A stretch of 64,000 nt of DNA from Dehalogenimonas sp. 4OHTPN (GTDB lineage Bacteria; Chloroflexota; Dehalococcoidia; Dehalococcoidales; Dehalococcoidaceae). Below are positions 9,417 to 16,971 of the stretch, piece by piece. The stretch spans positions 558,001 to 622,000 of the forward strand of contig NZ_CP159307.1 in NCBI RefSeq assembly GCF_040448695.1, given 5' to 3'. A program made the translations under genes and the position numbers. Each line of letters begins with the position of its first letter. The first letter of the stretch is position 1. The notes beneath the pieces were generated by a model, which saw only the letters and a list, made by a program, of their open reading frames with translations, ran no database searches and was not told the origin of the DNA.

Positions 9417-10310
9417 TCAGCCTCCTTGGGTTTTTCTTGAAGTGTTTCCGGTGGCGCTCTGTCGGTGCAATTCCGAATTGATCTCGGCGCCTAAGATTAG
9501 GATTATCGAAGAAATATAGATCCAGAGCAATAAAACGATGACCGAACCCAGAGGCCCGTACACCGTGGTGTAATCCGCGAAATTGGTCAGATAGTAGATG
9601 AATCCCCAGGCGCCCGCTTGAAATAACGCCGCCGAAACCAGAGCCCCCGGCCATATCCCCCGCCACCTGGTTGGTGTATTGGGTATGAACTTGTTGACGA
9701 TCAGGAATACTGAAAGAACGAGCAGGAAGCCTAACAGACGGCTGCCCAGGGCTGCCATATTACTAATGGCCGGCTGGCCATCGGCATTCGGCCAACTGAC
9801 AGCGGCCGACGCTGCCATGGACAGGAGAAACAGGATGCCGGTGGTTAGAACCAGGGCCAGGTCATGCGCCTTGCCGGGTATAAAGCGGCGGTCCCGGCTG
9901 ATGCCCCAGGCCCGGTTGACGGCACGGCGGACGGCGGCGAACATGTTGCTCGCGCTCCACAGCAGAGCGGCGGTGCCGGCAATACCGCCGATTCCCCGCA
10001 ACTCAATGACGGTATCCAGAATATCTTCTATGAAATCGGCGGATCCGGGCAGCGTCCTGATCAGGGCGTCTGATACCGCTTGACGGACTTCGGCGTCGGG
10101 CAAAAAGAATCCGAGTAAAGCAATGCCGCCAAGCATTAGCGGGAATAGAGAAAAGAAGGCATGGTAGGCTACGGCGGCGGCTCGATCCGTGGCGTCATCG
10201 GCGGACCAGTCCGCGGCCAGGTGTTTCAGAAAGCAGTAAAAGGGATATTGTTCCGCCCAGGCCCGGAGCGCTGCAATCTTTTTCTTGATCCCGGTTTGTG
10301 ATTCTCCCAC
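9417..10310 (-). CDS. YihY/UPF0761-family membrane protein
   Basis: Inner-membrane protein of the family once called ribonuclease BN; the molecular function is unsettled. The 297 residues match the family core: a soluble N-terminus, the DRAAAVAYHAFFSLFPLMLG signature, then about six membrane segments (around 50-75, 105-130, 150-175, 190-210, 225-250 and 255-275), with the typical GSVIVLLLWIYISSIILILG near the end. The tail (about 280-297) is polar. It is coupled to the downstream hemerythrin with a 3-bp gap. Confidence 0.85.
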   Translation of the reverse strand: MGESQTGIKKKIAALRAWAEQYPFYCFLKHLAADWSADDATDRAAAVAYHAFFSLFPLMLGGIALLGFFLPDAEVRQAVSDALIRTLPGSADFIEDILDTVIELRGIGGIAGTAALLWSASNMFAAVRRAVNRAWGISRDRRFIPGKAHDLALVLTTGILFLLSMAASAAVSWPNADGQPAISNMAALGSRLLGFLLVLSVFLIVNKFIPNTPTRWRGIWPGALVSAALFQAGAWGFIYYLTNFADYTTVYGPLGSVIVLLLWIYISSIILILGAEINSELHRQSATGNTSRKTQGG

Positions 10311-10415
10311 GCACTGATTATAAAGCCTGAACGGCAGGCGGCGGAAATCGCCCGGTTGCCCGGTGGAATTTTAGACGCAATCCGCTGTTTTCCTCGAGTT
10401 GGGGGTGATCGGTTA

Positions 10416-10444
10416 TTGACGCCGAACCGATCCACTCGTACAAT
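10416..10444 (+). promoter_or_regulatory. Promoter of the FAD oxidoreductase, leaderless
   Basis: TTGACG (10416-10421), a 17-bp spacer and TACAAT (10439-10444). The ATG at 10451 lies 6 nt after the -10, where transcription would begin, so the mRNA should be leaderless. Confidence 0.75.
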
Positions 10445-10450
10445 CGGCGT

Positions 10451-11794
10451 ATGAGTAAATACGATGTCATCATCATTGGCGGCGGGCCGGCCGGGCTCTT
10501 CGCCGCGCTCGAACTGGCACGAAACAGCACCCTGAATGTCCTGCTCTTGGAAAAAGGCAAGGACATCGATGAGCGCAGCAATATCGTCTCCGGGCTCGGC
10601 GGCGCCGGCGCTTTCTCCGACGGCAAGCTGACTCTATCGTCGAAGGCCGGCGGTCACCTTGCTGACTATGTCGGCGAAGCGGCGGCGGAGAAGCTCATCG
10701 AGCAAGTTGACAGGATATGGCTGGATTTCGGCGCGCCGGACAAGGTTTACGGCTTGGGCGAGGCAGTGGCCGGCCTCGAACGGCGGGCATCGCTGGCCGG
10801 TCTTCGATTGGTTCCCCTTCCGGTGCGCCATCTGGGCACCGAACGGTGCCCGGCCGTCCTGCGCGGTATCCGAAACCGGCTGAAAGAGCGTATCGAGATA
10901 CGCACCTCAACCGCAGCCAAGAACATTGTCGTGAGAGACGGGGAAATCACCGGCGTCGAGACATCGGACGGCGAGATAATCAAGGCCAGAAACGTCGTCG
11001 CCGCGCCGGGGCGCGAGGGCGCCGACTGGCTGATGAAACAGGCGAGGAGCCTCGGGCTGTCGCTGGCCACCAATCCAGTGGATGTCGGTGTCAGGGTCGA
11101 ACTGCCCAACGCGGTCATGGACGAACTGACGAGCGTTCTGTATGAGGCCAAGCTGGAATACCTGTCTAAAAGCTTCGACGACCGCATCCGCACCTTCTGC
11201 ATGTGCCCGCAGGGGACGGTGGTGCGGGAAACCACCGGCGGCGAGGACCCGGTGACCACGGTCAACGGCCAGTCCTTCGCTTCCCATGACAGCCCCAACA
11301 CCAACTTCGCCCTGCTGGTCTCCACCCAGTTCACCGAACCGTTCAAGGAGCCCATCGCTTACGGCAAGTACATTGCCCGGCTGGCCAACATCTTAAGCGG
11401 CGGCGTGCTGGTGCAGCGCTTGGGTGATTTATGGAAAGGCCGCCGCTCGACGCCTGAGCGCATCGACCGCGGCCTGGTGCGCCCCACCCTGGAGTCCGCC
11501 ACGCCCGGCGACCTGTCGTTCGTCCTGCCATACCGCCATCTGACCGGGCTTTTAGAGATGCTGGAGGCGATGGACAAACTCTCTCCCGGCGTGGCTTCCG
11601 ACCACACCCTGCTCTATGGTGTGGAAGTGAAGTTCTACTCGTCCCGGCCGAAGCTGACTGCTGGTTTTGAGACGGAACTGCCCGGGCTGTTCGCCATCGG
11701 CGACGGGGCGGGGGTGTCACGGGGACTGGTGCAGGCGAGCGCATGCGGGGTAGTGGCGGCGCGGCAGATATTGAAGAGAAGTGATAACCGATAA
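10451..11794 (+). CDS. NAD(P)/FAD-dependent oxidoreductase (COG2509-like)
   Basis: A 447-residue flavoprotein. The N-terminal Rossmann fold binds FAD (DVIIIGGGPAGLFAALELAR and an acidic LLLEKG strand end). SGLGGAGAFSDGKLTLSSKA is characteristic of the uncharacterised FAD-dependent dehydrogenase group (COG2509). The C-terminal FAD motif is LPGLFAIGDGAGVSRGLVQA. The substrate is not predictable. It starts at a predicted leaderless transcript, and no gene follows close enough on the same strand to give functional context. Confidence 0.85.
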   Translation: MSKYDVIIIGGGPAGLFAALELARNSTLNVLLLEKGKDIDERSNIVSGLGGAGAFSDGKLTLSSKAGGHLADYVGEAAAEKLIEQVDRIWLDFGAPDKVYGLGEAVAGLERRASLAGLRLVPLPVRHLGTERCPAVLRGIRNRLKERIEIRTSTAAKNIVVRDGEITGVETSDGEIIKARNVVAAPGREGADWLMKQARSLGLSLATNPVDVGVRVELPNAVMDELTSVLYEAKLEYLSKSFDDRIRTFCMCPQGTVVRETTGGEDPVTTVNGQSFASHDSPNTNFALLVSTQFTEPFKEPIAYGKYIARLANILSGGVLVQRLGDLWKGRRSTPERIDRGLVRPTLESATPGDLSFVLPYRHLTGLLEMLEAMDKLSPGVASDHTLLYGVEVKFYSSRPKLTAGFETELPGLFAIGDGAGVSRGLVQASACGVVAARQILKRSDNR

Positions 11795-11827
11795 ACTTCA
11801 AAATTGCCGCGTTCACTCGTGATGTAA

Positions 11828-12082
11828 ATGACGGATTACACCAGGGACTGGATGCTGTTTTTAGCCGGAGCCATTGGTTTCGGGATCATTGTTGTGGTAT
11901 TAGCAATCAGATCACCAGAATATCGGGCGTTAGGCATCGCTTTTTTCGCGCTTTTAGCGTTGTTTGGCCTGAGTATGGGGATTGGCGATGGATTTGGGCT
12001 GGGGAGTTGGATGTTCATATACCTCGGGGTATTGGGCATCGTCGCTCTCATATTTATAAAGCCGGTTAAAAAAGTGAAGTAG
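11828..12082 (+). CDS. Small three-helix membrane protein
   Basis: 84 residues with three hydrophobic segments (about 10-28, 35-55 and 60-77) and a lysine-rich end (KPVKKVK). No known family recognised. It is 33 bp after the FAD oxidoreductase and 4 bp before a tiny soluble ORF, so the pair is probably one unit. Confidence 0.6.
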   Translation: MTDYTRDWMLFLAGAIGFGIIVVVLAIRSPEYRALGIAFFALLALFGLSMGIGDGFGLGSWMFIYLGVLGIVALIFIKPVKKVK

Positions 12083-12086
12083 CGAT

Positions 12087-12263
12087 ATGGATAACGAAAA
12101 AGCCATCGAAACCCTGAAGAAAATGCTCGAAAAGCCATCGCTCGACGCGGAGGAGAAGGAAGCGGTGATGACGGCGCTGGGAGTGCTGGGATGGGTCAAA
12201 TTAGCAAAATCACGAGTCCAGGCGGCTAAAGAGAAACGGGATCAGAGCCTTCAGTGGCCCTGA
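12087..12263 (+). CDS. Small charged protein, 58 residues
   Basis: MDNEKAIETLKKMLEKPSLD starts 4 bp after the preceding membrane-protein gene and encodes a highly charged, mostly helical 58-residue protein ending SLQWP. No family recognised. The tight spacing and normal codon use suggest a real gene. Confidence 0.55.
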   Translation: MDNEKAIETLKKMLEKPSLDAEEKEAVMTALGVLGWVKLAKSRVQAAKEKRDQSLQWP

Positions 12264-12287
12264 CCACTGTAAAAACCGCTCGGTATT

Positions 12288-12569
12288 TTAACCTCCCAGG
12301 TTGTTCTCCGAGTACTTTTTAGCCGCGGCGCTGTCAATGGCTTCCTTGACGAACTCCTGGGTTTTATCCGCCATTTCTTCAACTTCGTCCTTGACATCTT
12401 CAAGACAGTCAAGACCGGTGTCCCACATGTCGTCAATTTTATTCTGGATCAGGCGCCGGGTTTTTTTACCGGGATAAGGAGCATAGAGAAGCGACACCAC
12501 GGCGCCAACTGCCGCGCCGGTCAGCAAGCCCAGGGCAAACCCGCCAATAAAATTCCCTTGATTGCTCAT
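12288..12569 (-). CDS. YtxH-like general stress/membrane protein
   Basis: 93 residues. A glycine-rich hydrophobic N-terminal segment (FIGGFALGLLTGAAVGAVVS, about 6-26) is followed by LLYAPYPGKKTRRLIQNKID and an amphipathic helix, the classic YtxH layout, in which one membrane helix leads into a coiled cytoplasmic tail. The ATG at 12569 is preferred over one five codons upstream because GAGGAG sits 7 nt before it. Confidence 0.75.
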   Translation of the reverse strand: MSNQGNFIGGFALGLLTGAAVGAVVSLLYAPYPGKKTRRLIQNKIDDMWDTGLDCLEDVKDEVEEMADKTQEFVKEAIDSAAAKKYSENNLGG

Positions 12570-12701
12570 CTGCTCACTCCTCAACCTGATTTTTTATCAA
12601 ACCTCATCCCTACAGAATTATAGCGCTGAATCAAGGCTGTGAACAGGGTAATTTTACGAAACTTGTTTTGGGTGAGTTGGCGGCTGGATTTTGAGTGTAT
12701 A

Positions 12702-12729
12702 GAGTAGAGGCGCAGGCGCGCCTCTACTC
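12702..12729. repeat. GAGTAGAGGCGC inverted repeat
   Basis: GAGTAGAGGCGC (12702-12713) and GCGCCTCTACTC (12718-12729) form a 12-bp perfect stem with a 4-nt loop, just after the MerR gene on the minus strand. There is no U-tract, so it resembles a dispersed intergenic palindrome more than a terminator. Confidence 0.6.
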
Positions 12730-12739
12730 GTTGGTCTGT

Positions 12740-13519
12740 TTACTTTCTGCGGTCAGCGACATAAAACTCTATAGCGCTGGTCATGAATCCGGGCATCTCC
12801 GGGTGGAATTTCAGGTAGAAGGCGGCGAAGCGCGAGTCTTCTGAATACATCCGCCCCAGGCCGAGAATCATTTCGTCGGTATAGTGGTGGAAGTTCTCCA
12901 TTAGCTGCCGCCAGCGGGCGATCTGTTCCTGGACTTCCTTGCTCTCCGGCCCCTTGCCCATACTGGCGACGATTTTCTGGTAGATCTCGCCGAATTCCGC
13001 CTGTACCGCGTCGAATTTCGCCTTACCCATGGCCACGACTCGGGCTTCGGACTCGGCGACGGTTTTTTCACCATATTTTTCGCGCGCTTCTTTACGCATG
13101 CTGTCGATTTCCTCGTCGGAAAAACCCTTGTAGTAGTCCTTGATTTCCATTTCTTTTTCTCCTTTTAGTCTTCTGATGGTCTTGTCCACCGTAACCAGTA
13201 ACTCGCTGAGACGGTCCGACTTCTTCCGGAGCGCCTCGCGATGCGATTCCATGGCAGATAACAAGTCGAAGTCCGGCTTTTCCATGATGGTCTTGATATC
13301 GGACAACTCAAAACCCAATTCACGGAAGAACAGGATCTGCTGCAGCCTGAGGGCGGCGGAGTCATCGTAGCGGCGGTAGCCGGCCTCCGAATATGACTCA
13401 GGTTTGAGCAACCCGATTTTGTCATAAAACTGCAGGGTACGCGGGCTAACGCCGGACAATTTCGCCAGTTCACCGGTAGCATAGCTGCGCGCGACGGCCA
13501 AGACTGATCTCCTTTCCAT
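12740..13519 (-). CDS. MerR-family regulator with TipAS domain
   Basis: TipAL-type transcriptional activator. Residues about 12-80 form the MerR winged helix (YATGELAKLSGVSPRTLQFY, then GYRRYDDSAALRLQQILFFR); a coiled-coil linker (about 90-120) leads to a C-terminal TipAS-like domain (about 125-259, YYKGFSDEEIDSMRKEAREK and MGKGPESKEVQEQIARW). In the family this domain captures thiopeptides or other multidrug ligands. Its own promoter has a 19-bp spacer with a dyad, so autoregulation is likely. ATG at 13519 is taken; an in-frame alternative is the Val/Ala region before YATGELAKL. Confidence 0.9.
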   Translation of the reverse strand: MERRSVLAVARSYATGELAKLSGVSPRTLQFYDKIGLLKPESYSEAGYRRYDDSAALRLQQILFFRELGFELSDIKTIMEKPDFDLLSAMESHREALRKKSDRLSELLVTVDKTIRRLKGEKEMEIKDYYKGFSDEEIDSMRKEAREKYGEKTVAESEARVVAMGKAKFDAVQAEFGEIYQKIVASMGKGPESKEVQEQIARWRQLMENFHHYTDEMILGLGRMYSEDSRFAAFYLKFHPEMPGFMTSAIEFYVADRRK

Positions 13520-13543
13520 TACTGCTATCGATCGACAAAAAGC

Positions 13544-13574
13544 AGTATAAACTATGACGATACGTAATAGTCAA
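13544..13574 (-). promoter_or_regulatory. MerR-type promoter/operator of the TipAS regulator
   Basis: On the minus strand, TTGACT (13574-13569) and TATACT (13549-13544) are separated by 19 bp, the long spacer typical of MerR-controlled promoters. Most of the spacer is a near-palindrome, ACTATTACG-TAT-CGTCATAGT (13571-13551), with one mismatch in the arms. Confidence 0.8.
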
Positions 13575-13583
13575 GTGGTTGGA

Positions 13584-13618
13584 GAATAAAACAAAGCGCT
13601 CGCCATTGGCGAGCGCTT
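13584..13618 (-). terminator. Terminator after the 59-residue gene
   Basis: An 11-bp stem, AAGCGCTCGCC (13594-13604) with GGCGAGCGCTT (13608-13618), followed on the minus strand by TTGTTTTATT. Confidence 0.8.
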
Positions 13619-13638
13619 GAGTGGTAAACGAATTGGGG

Positions 13639-13818
13639 CTACATCGCCTTTCCCAGTTTATCGATAATCTTATTTAGCATCGCTTCCTGGTCTTTAAGCT
13701 GGGCGCGGTAATCCGGGGTATCGGTCTGGGAGATCTCCATACGGAAGTCGGACAGGTAGTTTTTTAGAATGTCACGCAGCATGTCACGTTCGGTGGCGGT
13801 CAGTTCCAGGTTCGGCAT
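13639..13818 (-). CDS. Small protein of unknown function, 59 residues
   Basis: MPNLELTATERDMLRDILKN begins 8 nt after a GAGGAG ribosome site and ends before a strong terminator. The product is charged and helical (KDQEAMLNKIIDKLGKAM at the end) with no membrane segment. No characterised family recognised. The clear start signal and terminator support a real gene. Confidence 0.7.
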   Translation of the reverse strand: MPNLELTATERDMLRDILKNYLSDFRMEISQTDTPDYRAQLKDQEAMLNKIIDKLGKAM

Positions 13819-13905
13819 GGCAGTCTCCTCGGTTGTTTATTTCAGTTCATTCTAACACCGAAGTCCAGTTAATCAAACATTTTACCGGGCTGCAGCTGGG
13901 ACGAT

Positions 13906-14304
13906 TTAACTCTTGAAGGCTTTATTAGCCAGGCTGTCGGCATCGGAGTTGCGTTCCCTTGGGACATGGCGGTATGTAACCTTGTTAAACTTTGATTCCA
14001 GTATTTTAACCCTGGTGTAGAGCGGTTCAAGACCGGGATTTTTCACCCGGTACCGGCCGGTAAGCTGCTTAACGGCTAATTCAGAATCGGCAATCAGCGT
14101 CAGTTCCACCGCCCTCAGATTTGAGGCTTCCTCCAGCGCCGAGATGATGGCGTGGTATTCGGCCTGGTTGTTGGTCATCCGTCCGATGGCGCGGCTGACG
14201 GTCTTCACCACCTGGCCGGTTGAAGTGCGGATGAGGACGCCGATGGCGGATTCGCCCGGATTGCCGCGGCAGGCGGCGTCGGTGTTGGCGATAAGATAGG
14301 TCAT
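13906..14304 (-). CDS. Ribonuclease HI-family protein
   Basis: 132 residues of the RNase H fold. Acidic catalytic positions are visible: Asp in IANTDAACRGNPGESAIGVL, Glu in MTNNQAEYHAIISALEEA, Asp in LTLIADSELAVKQLTGRY and a late Asp in RERNSDADSLANKA. It resembles the short group that removes RNA from RNA/DNA hybrids and lacks the N-terminal hybrid-binding domain. ATG 14304 is 4 bp after the zinc-ribbon gene; the pairing of these two genes is common in bacteria. Confidence 0.92.
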   Translation of the reverse strand: MTYLIANTDAACRGNPGESAIGVLIRTSTGQVVKTVSRAIGRMTNNQAEYHAIISALEEASNLRAVELTLIADSELAVKQLTGRYRVKNPGLEPLYTRVKILESKFNKVTYRHVPRERNSDADSLANKAFKS

Positions 14305-14308
14305 CCGG

Positions 14309-15001
14309 TCACTCCAGGTATAAAATCCGGGCGCAGTTGGTGCAGCGGACGATTTCACCCGCCTTGGCGCGGTGCAGCCACGCGGAGGTGACGGCGATGC
14401 CGCAGCCGCGGCAGGCACCCTGCTCCACTCTGGCCACGGCGCGGCCTTTCTGCTGCCGCAACAGGCGGTATTGCTCCGCGACGTCGGCCGGGATCTCGGA
14501 TAACAGGGCGGCGCGTTTGGCTTCATGCCCCGACAGTTCGGCGCCGATGGTATGTAATTTCTCGCCGAGTTCCCTGCGGCGAACTTCAAGGGCTTCCCTG
14601 TGGCGCTGCAGTGTTGCCTCAGCCCGGGCGATGCCGTCCTCGGCAGCATCGATAGCCTCCATAAGCTCCAGAGCCCGGTCCTCGTGCGGCGCGCGGTGTC
14701 CTTTCAGAAGTTCGATGTCCTTCTGGAGGGTTGACAGCTCTTTGGGACTGGTGATGCGTCCCGAGTACAGCTTTTCCTCGTAGACTTGAATGCGCGATGT
14801 TAGATCGTCTGCTTGGGAGGTTGTCTCCCGGAGCTGATGGTTAAGGTTCTTCAGGCTGTCCCGCATGTTCTCCAGTATGGCGCGCTCCGGAGCCAGCGGG
14901 TCCGAATTTAATTCCGCACTGATGCGGCCGATTTGGTCCCGGCAGGCATCGGCGGCGAGATCGGCATCCTGGAGTTGACCAAGCAATCGGGGAATGTTCA
15001 T
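14309..15001 (-). CDS. Coiled-coil zinc-ribbon protein (COG1579-like)
   Basis: A long coiled coil (about 5-170) followed by a C4 zinc ribbon (ACRGCGIAVTS, then RCTNCARILYLE), the layout of the COG1579 nucleic-acid-binding family. The start is set at 15001 (MNIPRLLGQL) rather than 15010, because the upstream -10 overlaps the earlier ATG and transcription would begin at about 15002. It is followed at once by the RNase H gene. Confidence 0.85.
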   Translation of the reverse strand: MNIPRLLGQLQDADLAADACRDQIGRISAELNSDPLAPERAILENMRDSLKNLNHQLRETTSQADDLTSRIQVYEEKLYSGRITSPKELSTLQKDIELLKGHRAPHEDRALELMEAIDAAEDGIARAEATLQRHREALEVRRRELGEKLHTIGAELSGHEAKRAALLSEIPADVAEQYRLLRQQKGRAVARVEQGACRGCGIAVTSAWLHRAKAGEIVRCTNCARILYLE

Positions 15002-15008
15002 CGTGCCC

Positions 15009-15038
15009 ATTGTAAGCGGTCATCGGTAAACAATTCAA
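15009..15038 (-). promoter_or_regulatory. Promoter of the zinc-ribbon/RNase H operon, leaderless
   Basis: On the minus strand, TTGAAT (15038-15033), an 18-bp spacer and TACAAT (15014-15009). The chosen ATG (15001) is 7 nt after the -10. Confidence 0.65.
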
Positions 15039-15100
15039 CGCCAACGGCACCCTGGGTGATGGTGATTAAAGGCACAACGAGGGGTTCTCCGCCTTCCGTG

Positions 15101-15129
15101 TTGCAGGGTTTTGTAACATTGCCTATAAT
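15101..15129 (+). promoter_or_regulatory. Promoter in the IS left end driving the passenger ORF
   Basis: TTGCAG (15101-15106), a 17-bp spacer and TATAAT (15124-15129). The -35 lies inside the terminal inverted repeat; the ATG at 15137 follows the -10 by 7 nt, predicting a leaderless mRNA. Confidence 0.7.
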
Positions 15130-15136
15130 CCGGCCT

Positions 15137-15379
15137 ATGGAGTTTTTCCGATTTAACCGGCCTCGCCTTTCATATGCCGTTCTCATCCCAGCTTGGTTTC
15201 TTTGGGTTTGGTTTGATATGAATGTCATTGGAGCACTACTTCCCGAAATATCCTTCGATGCTTACGTTCAAACTATTGGTTTGCAGTTTCTCAACCTCCT
15301 GTTACTCATCGGTGTCTTTATGGGAATATATGGTCTTGTTCGGTGGGCGGATAATAAATGGTGGCATTTCAGCAAGTAA
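15137..15379 (+). CDS. IS passenger: small membrane protein, 80 residues
   Basis: MEFFRFNRPRLSYAVLIPAW has two hydrophobic segments (about 12-34 and 46-68) and an aromatic C-terminus (NKWWHFSK). No family recognised. It lies inside the insertion sequence, on the strand opposite the transposase, and its promoter -35 is supplied by the element's terminal repeat. Transposase-only IS6 elements do not carry such a gene, so it is either passenger cargo or a captured host fragment. Confidence 0.6.
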   Translation: MEFFRFNRPRLSYAVLIPAWFLWVWFDMNVIGALLPEISFDAYVQTIGLQFLNLLLLIGVFMGIYGLVRWADNKWWHFSK

Positions 15380-15499
15380 AACAAGGCACAATCCAACTGC
15401 TGTGGTGATTTGCAGCCAATTCAATAGCCAGCCTTGAGTGCCATAAGCAGACACGAAAAACAACCCAAAGAAGGTTGATACAATCCTCACAGCTTTCAT
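15302..15499 (-). CDS. IS passenger: second small membrane ORF (tentative)
   Basis: 65 residues starting MKAVRIVSTFFGLFFVSAYG, with two hydrophobic segments (about 5-22 and 28-48) and a polar end. It overlaps the transposase stop by 4 bp (co-directional) and the plus-strand passenger ORF by 78 bp (tail to tail). The signal-like N-terminus and translational coupling favour a real gene, but the overlap with another ORF is a warning. No family recognised. Confidence 0.4.
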   Translation of the reverse strand: MKAVRIVSTFFGLFFVSAYGTQGWLLNWLQITTAVGLCLVLLAEMPPFIIRPPNKTIYSHKDTDE

Positions 15500-16494
15500 C
15501 GCAACCCCTTCGGCATCCGGTTTACCATTCCGATTGCCTGTTTGATATGGGTTGGAATGCGCCCGCGCAATTCGGGTGGCGGTTTTTCAAGCCAAGTGAC
15601 TGTTTCTACTTTGACTGGTGTATTTCGCACTACCCCGTGCCAGTTATGGCTTGGCATTTGAGTACCCGCGCGGTCTGCCGGTGTCTTTCCGTGTAATGAC
15701 TCGTGCGGGCGCATGAAGTTGTAGAAGATTAGCCAGCCCGCCGTGAACAACTTGGCTGACTCGTATCCCTTCAACCCGCGCATCACCTTCGTCCGTGCCT
15801 TCAGCGTCCCGTGGAAACGTTCAAGGATGTTGTTGTTCGGGGTTTGGGTTATCCCCTTGTACTTGATATGGCGGGTTGAAGTACCGAATACGTCCCCGAT
15901 GGCTTGGGGATAGCTGTTGAGACTATCGGTAATGACTACCTTTGGTTTCTTGCCCGCCTTATTGCCTGCGCGGTTCAAGACCATCCGCGCATCCCCAAGA
16001 TACCGTTTGTCCGCAATATGGGACGCCAGCAGGAAACGGGTCTTTACGTCGATGATGTCATAGAACCAAACGTTTTTCCCGCCAATCTTTAAGACCGTTT
16101 CATCGCACAGCCAAACATCGCCAACTGCCGGTTTGATGTCCTTCGTCCTGTCGATGGCTTCACGGGTGTACTTGGTAATCCATCGGTAAACCGTCCCATC
16201 CGAAGGCTCATAACCATGTATCTGTTTCATCTGCCGACAGATAGCAGTAAGGCTCAACCCTTCGTAGAACATCGACACCGCCGACGCTACTTGATCGGGC
16301 GGGACGCGCATTCCAGGTTGTGCGTCTGACTCGATGAAGGTATGGCAACAGTCATTACAAAGCCAACGTTGTTTTTGAGCCTTGCTATGTCCATACCTTC
16401 GGGTACGCCTAGAGCCACAATGCTTACATTCGCAGGGTATCAATTCATTTAGAGTCATAGCCAACACCTTCTCGAACCGTTCGATTTGTCCCAT
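15496..16494 (-). CDS. IS6-like DDE transposase with zinc ribbon
   Basis: Catalyses transposition of the surrounding element. The 332 residues contain an N-terminal zinc ribbon (Cys23, Cys26, Cys46, Cys49), a helix-turn-helix region (about 66-110, TAICRQMKQIHGYEPSDGTV) and a catalytic core with Asp131 (WLCDETVLKIGG), Asp190 (VVITDSLNSY) and Glu225 (NNNILERFHGTLKART). The second Asp to Glu interval is about 34 residues, as in IS6. The frame is intact. The start could be the second Met (16458), which has AAGGTG upstream; the first ATG sits directly after a terminator hairpin. Confidence 0.93.
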   Translation of the reverse strand: MGQIERFEKVLAMTLNELIPCECKHCGSRRTRRYGHSKAQKQRWLCNDCCHTFIESDAQPGMRVPPDQVASAVSMFYEGLSLTAICRQMKQIHGYEPSDGTVYRWITKYTREAIDRTKDIKPAVGDVWLCDETVLKIGGKNVWFYDIIDVKTRFLLASHIADKRYLGDARMVLNRAGNKAGKKPKVVITDSLNSYPQAIGDVFGTSTRHIKYKGITQTPNNNILERFHGTLKARTKVMRGLKGYESAKLFTAGWLIFYNFMRPHESLHGKTPADRAGTQMPSHNWHGVVRNTPVKVETVTWLEKPPPELRGRIPTHIKQAIGMVNRMPKGLR

Positions 16495-16523
16495 GAAAAA
16501 ACCCTCCAGCCCTTACTGGAGGG
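16495..16523 (-). terminator. Terminator hairpin just before the transposase start
   Basis: On the minus strand, CCCTCCAG-TAAGGG-CTGGAGGG then TTTTTT, ending one base before the transposase ATG. It would stop transcripts entering from outside the element, a known way for insertion sequences to avoid activation by host transcription. Confidence 0.85.
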
Positions 16524-16640
16524 TAGTCTAAAGATTTTTCCGAAAACCCTGCAACACCATTGCAGGAGAACCCAACGAGGGCATTCTTGATAATAAAGGT
16601 TGTTTTAAGGTAGTCTATCGGGAAGGAGACTGCAAAATTT

Positions 16641-16847
16641 ATGTTAGAAAACATACTGAGTTTTTTCTTCGGCGGGTTTTTCGGTTTTGTGAGCCTGCTG
16701 CTAAGTGCTGTGCTTTACTTTTTGCCGACCATTATCGCCCTTGCCGGGCACCGCCGTAATACACTTTCCATCTTTCTGCTCAACTTGCTGCTGGGCTGGA
16801 CTTTTATCGGTTGGGTAGTAGCTCTGGTATGGTCAGTCAAAAAGTAG
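16641..16847 (+). CDS. Superinfection-immunity-like small membrane protein
   Basis: 68 residues with two membrane segments (about 8-34 and 44-63). The core YFLPTIIALAGHRRN, then LLLGWTFIGWVVALVW, matches the family that includes the phage T4 Imm protein, which blocks DNA entry of a second phage; cellular members have unknown roles. It lies just outside the insertion sequence, with an AAGGAG about 11 nt before the ATG, and is followed by a terminator. Confidence 0.75.
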   Translation: MLENILSFFFGGFFGFVSLLLSAVLYFLPTIIALAGHRRNTLSIFLLNLLLGWTFIGWVVALVWSVKK

Positions 16848-16873
16848 ATTGAACCAGGGTTTTGAGTGACTGA

Positions 16874-16903
16874 AGGCGGGCGAAAGCCCGCCTCCTTATT
16901 TTT
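16874..16903 (+). terminator. Terminator before mraZ
   Basis: AGGCGGGC-GAAA-GCCCGCCT (16874-16893), then CCTTATTTTT. It separates the immunity-like gene from the division cluster. Confidence 0.85.
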
Positions 16904-16971
16904 CGCCCGACCTTTCGCCTGAGCAGGGCGCCGATAAATGCGCGCGTTCTAAAATATTTCCAAAAAAAGTA

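Larger units (their letters stand above)
15083..16572. mobile_element. Intact IS6-like insertion sequence, 1,490 bp, with passenger ORFs
   Basis: Perfect 8-bp direct repeats CAACGAGG flank the element (15075-15082 and 16573-16580). Its inverted ends are 30 bp: outer GGTTCTCC and inner TGTTGCAGGGTTTT match exactly, with a divergent centre. Both the 8-bp duplication and the GGTTCT...TGTTGCA end pattern fit the IS6 family. It carries a DDE transposase, a terminator in front of it, and about 400 bp at the left end with two small ORFs. The intact ends and duplication suggest a recent, possibly active insertion. Confidence 0.92.

Noticed and set aside
12702-12729. Terminator of the MerR gene
   Set aside because: Strong stem but no T-run on the minus strand; better explained as a dispersed palindrome.
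15137-15499. Host gene interrupted by the insertion sequence
   Set aside because: Both small ORFs lie inside the terminal repeats, and the joined flanks (CAACGAGG site) do not form a longer reading frame that I recognise.
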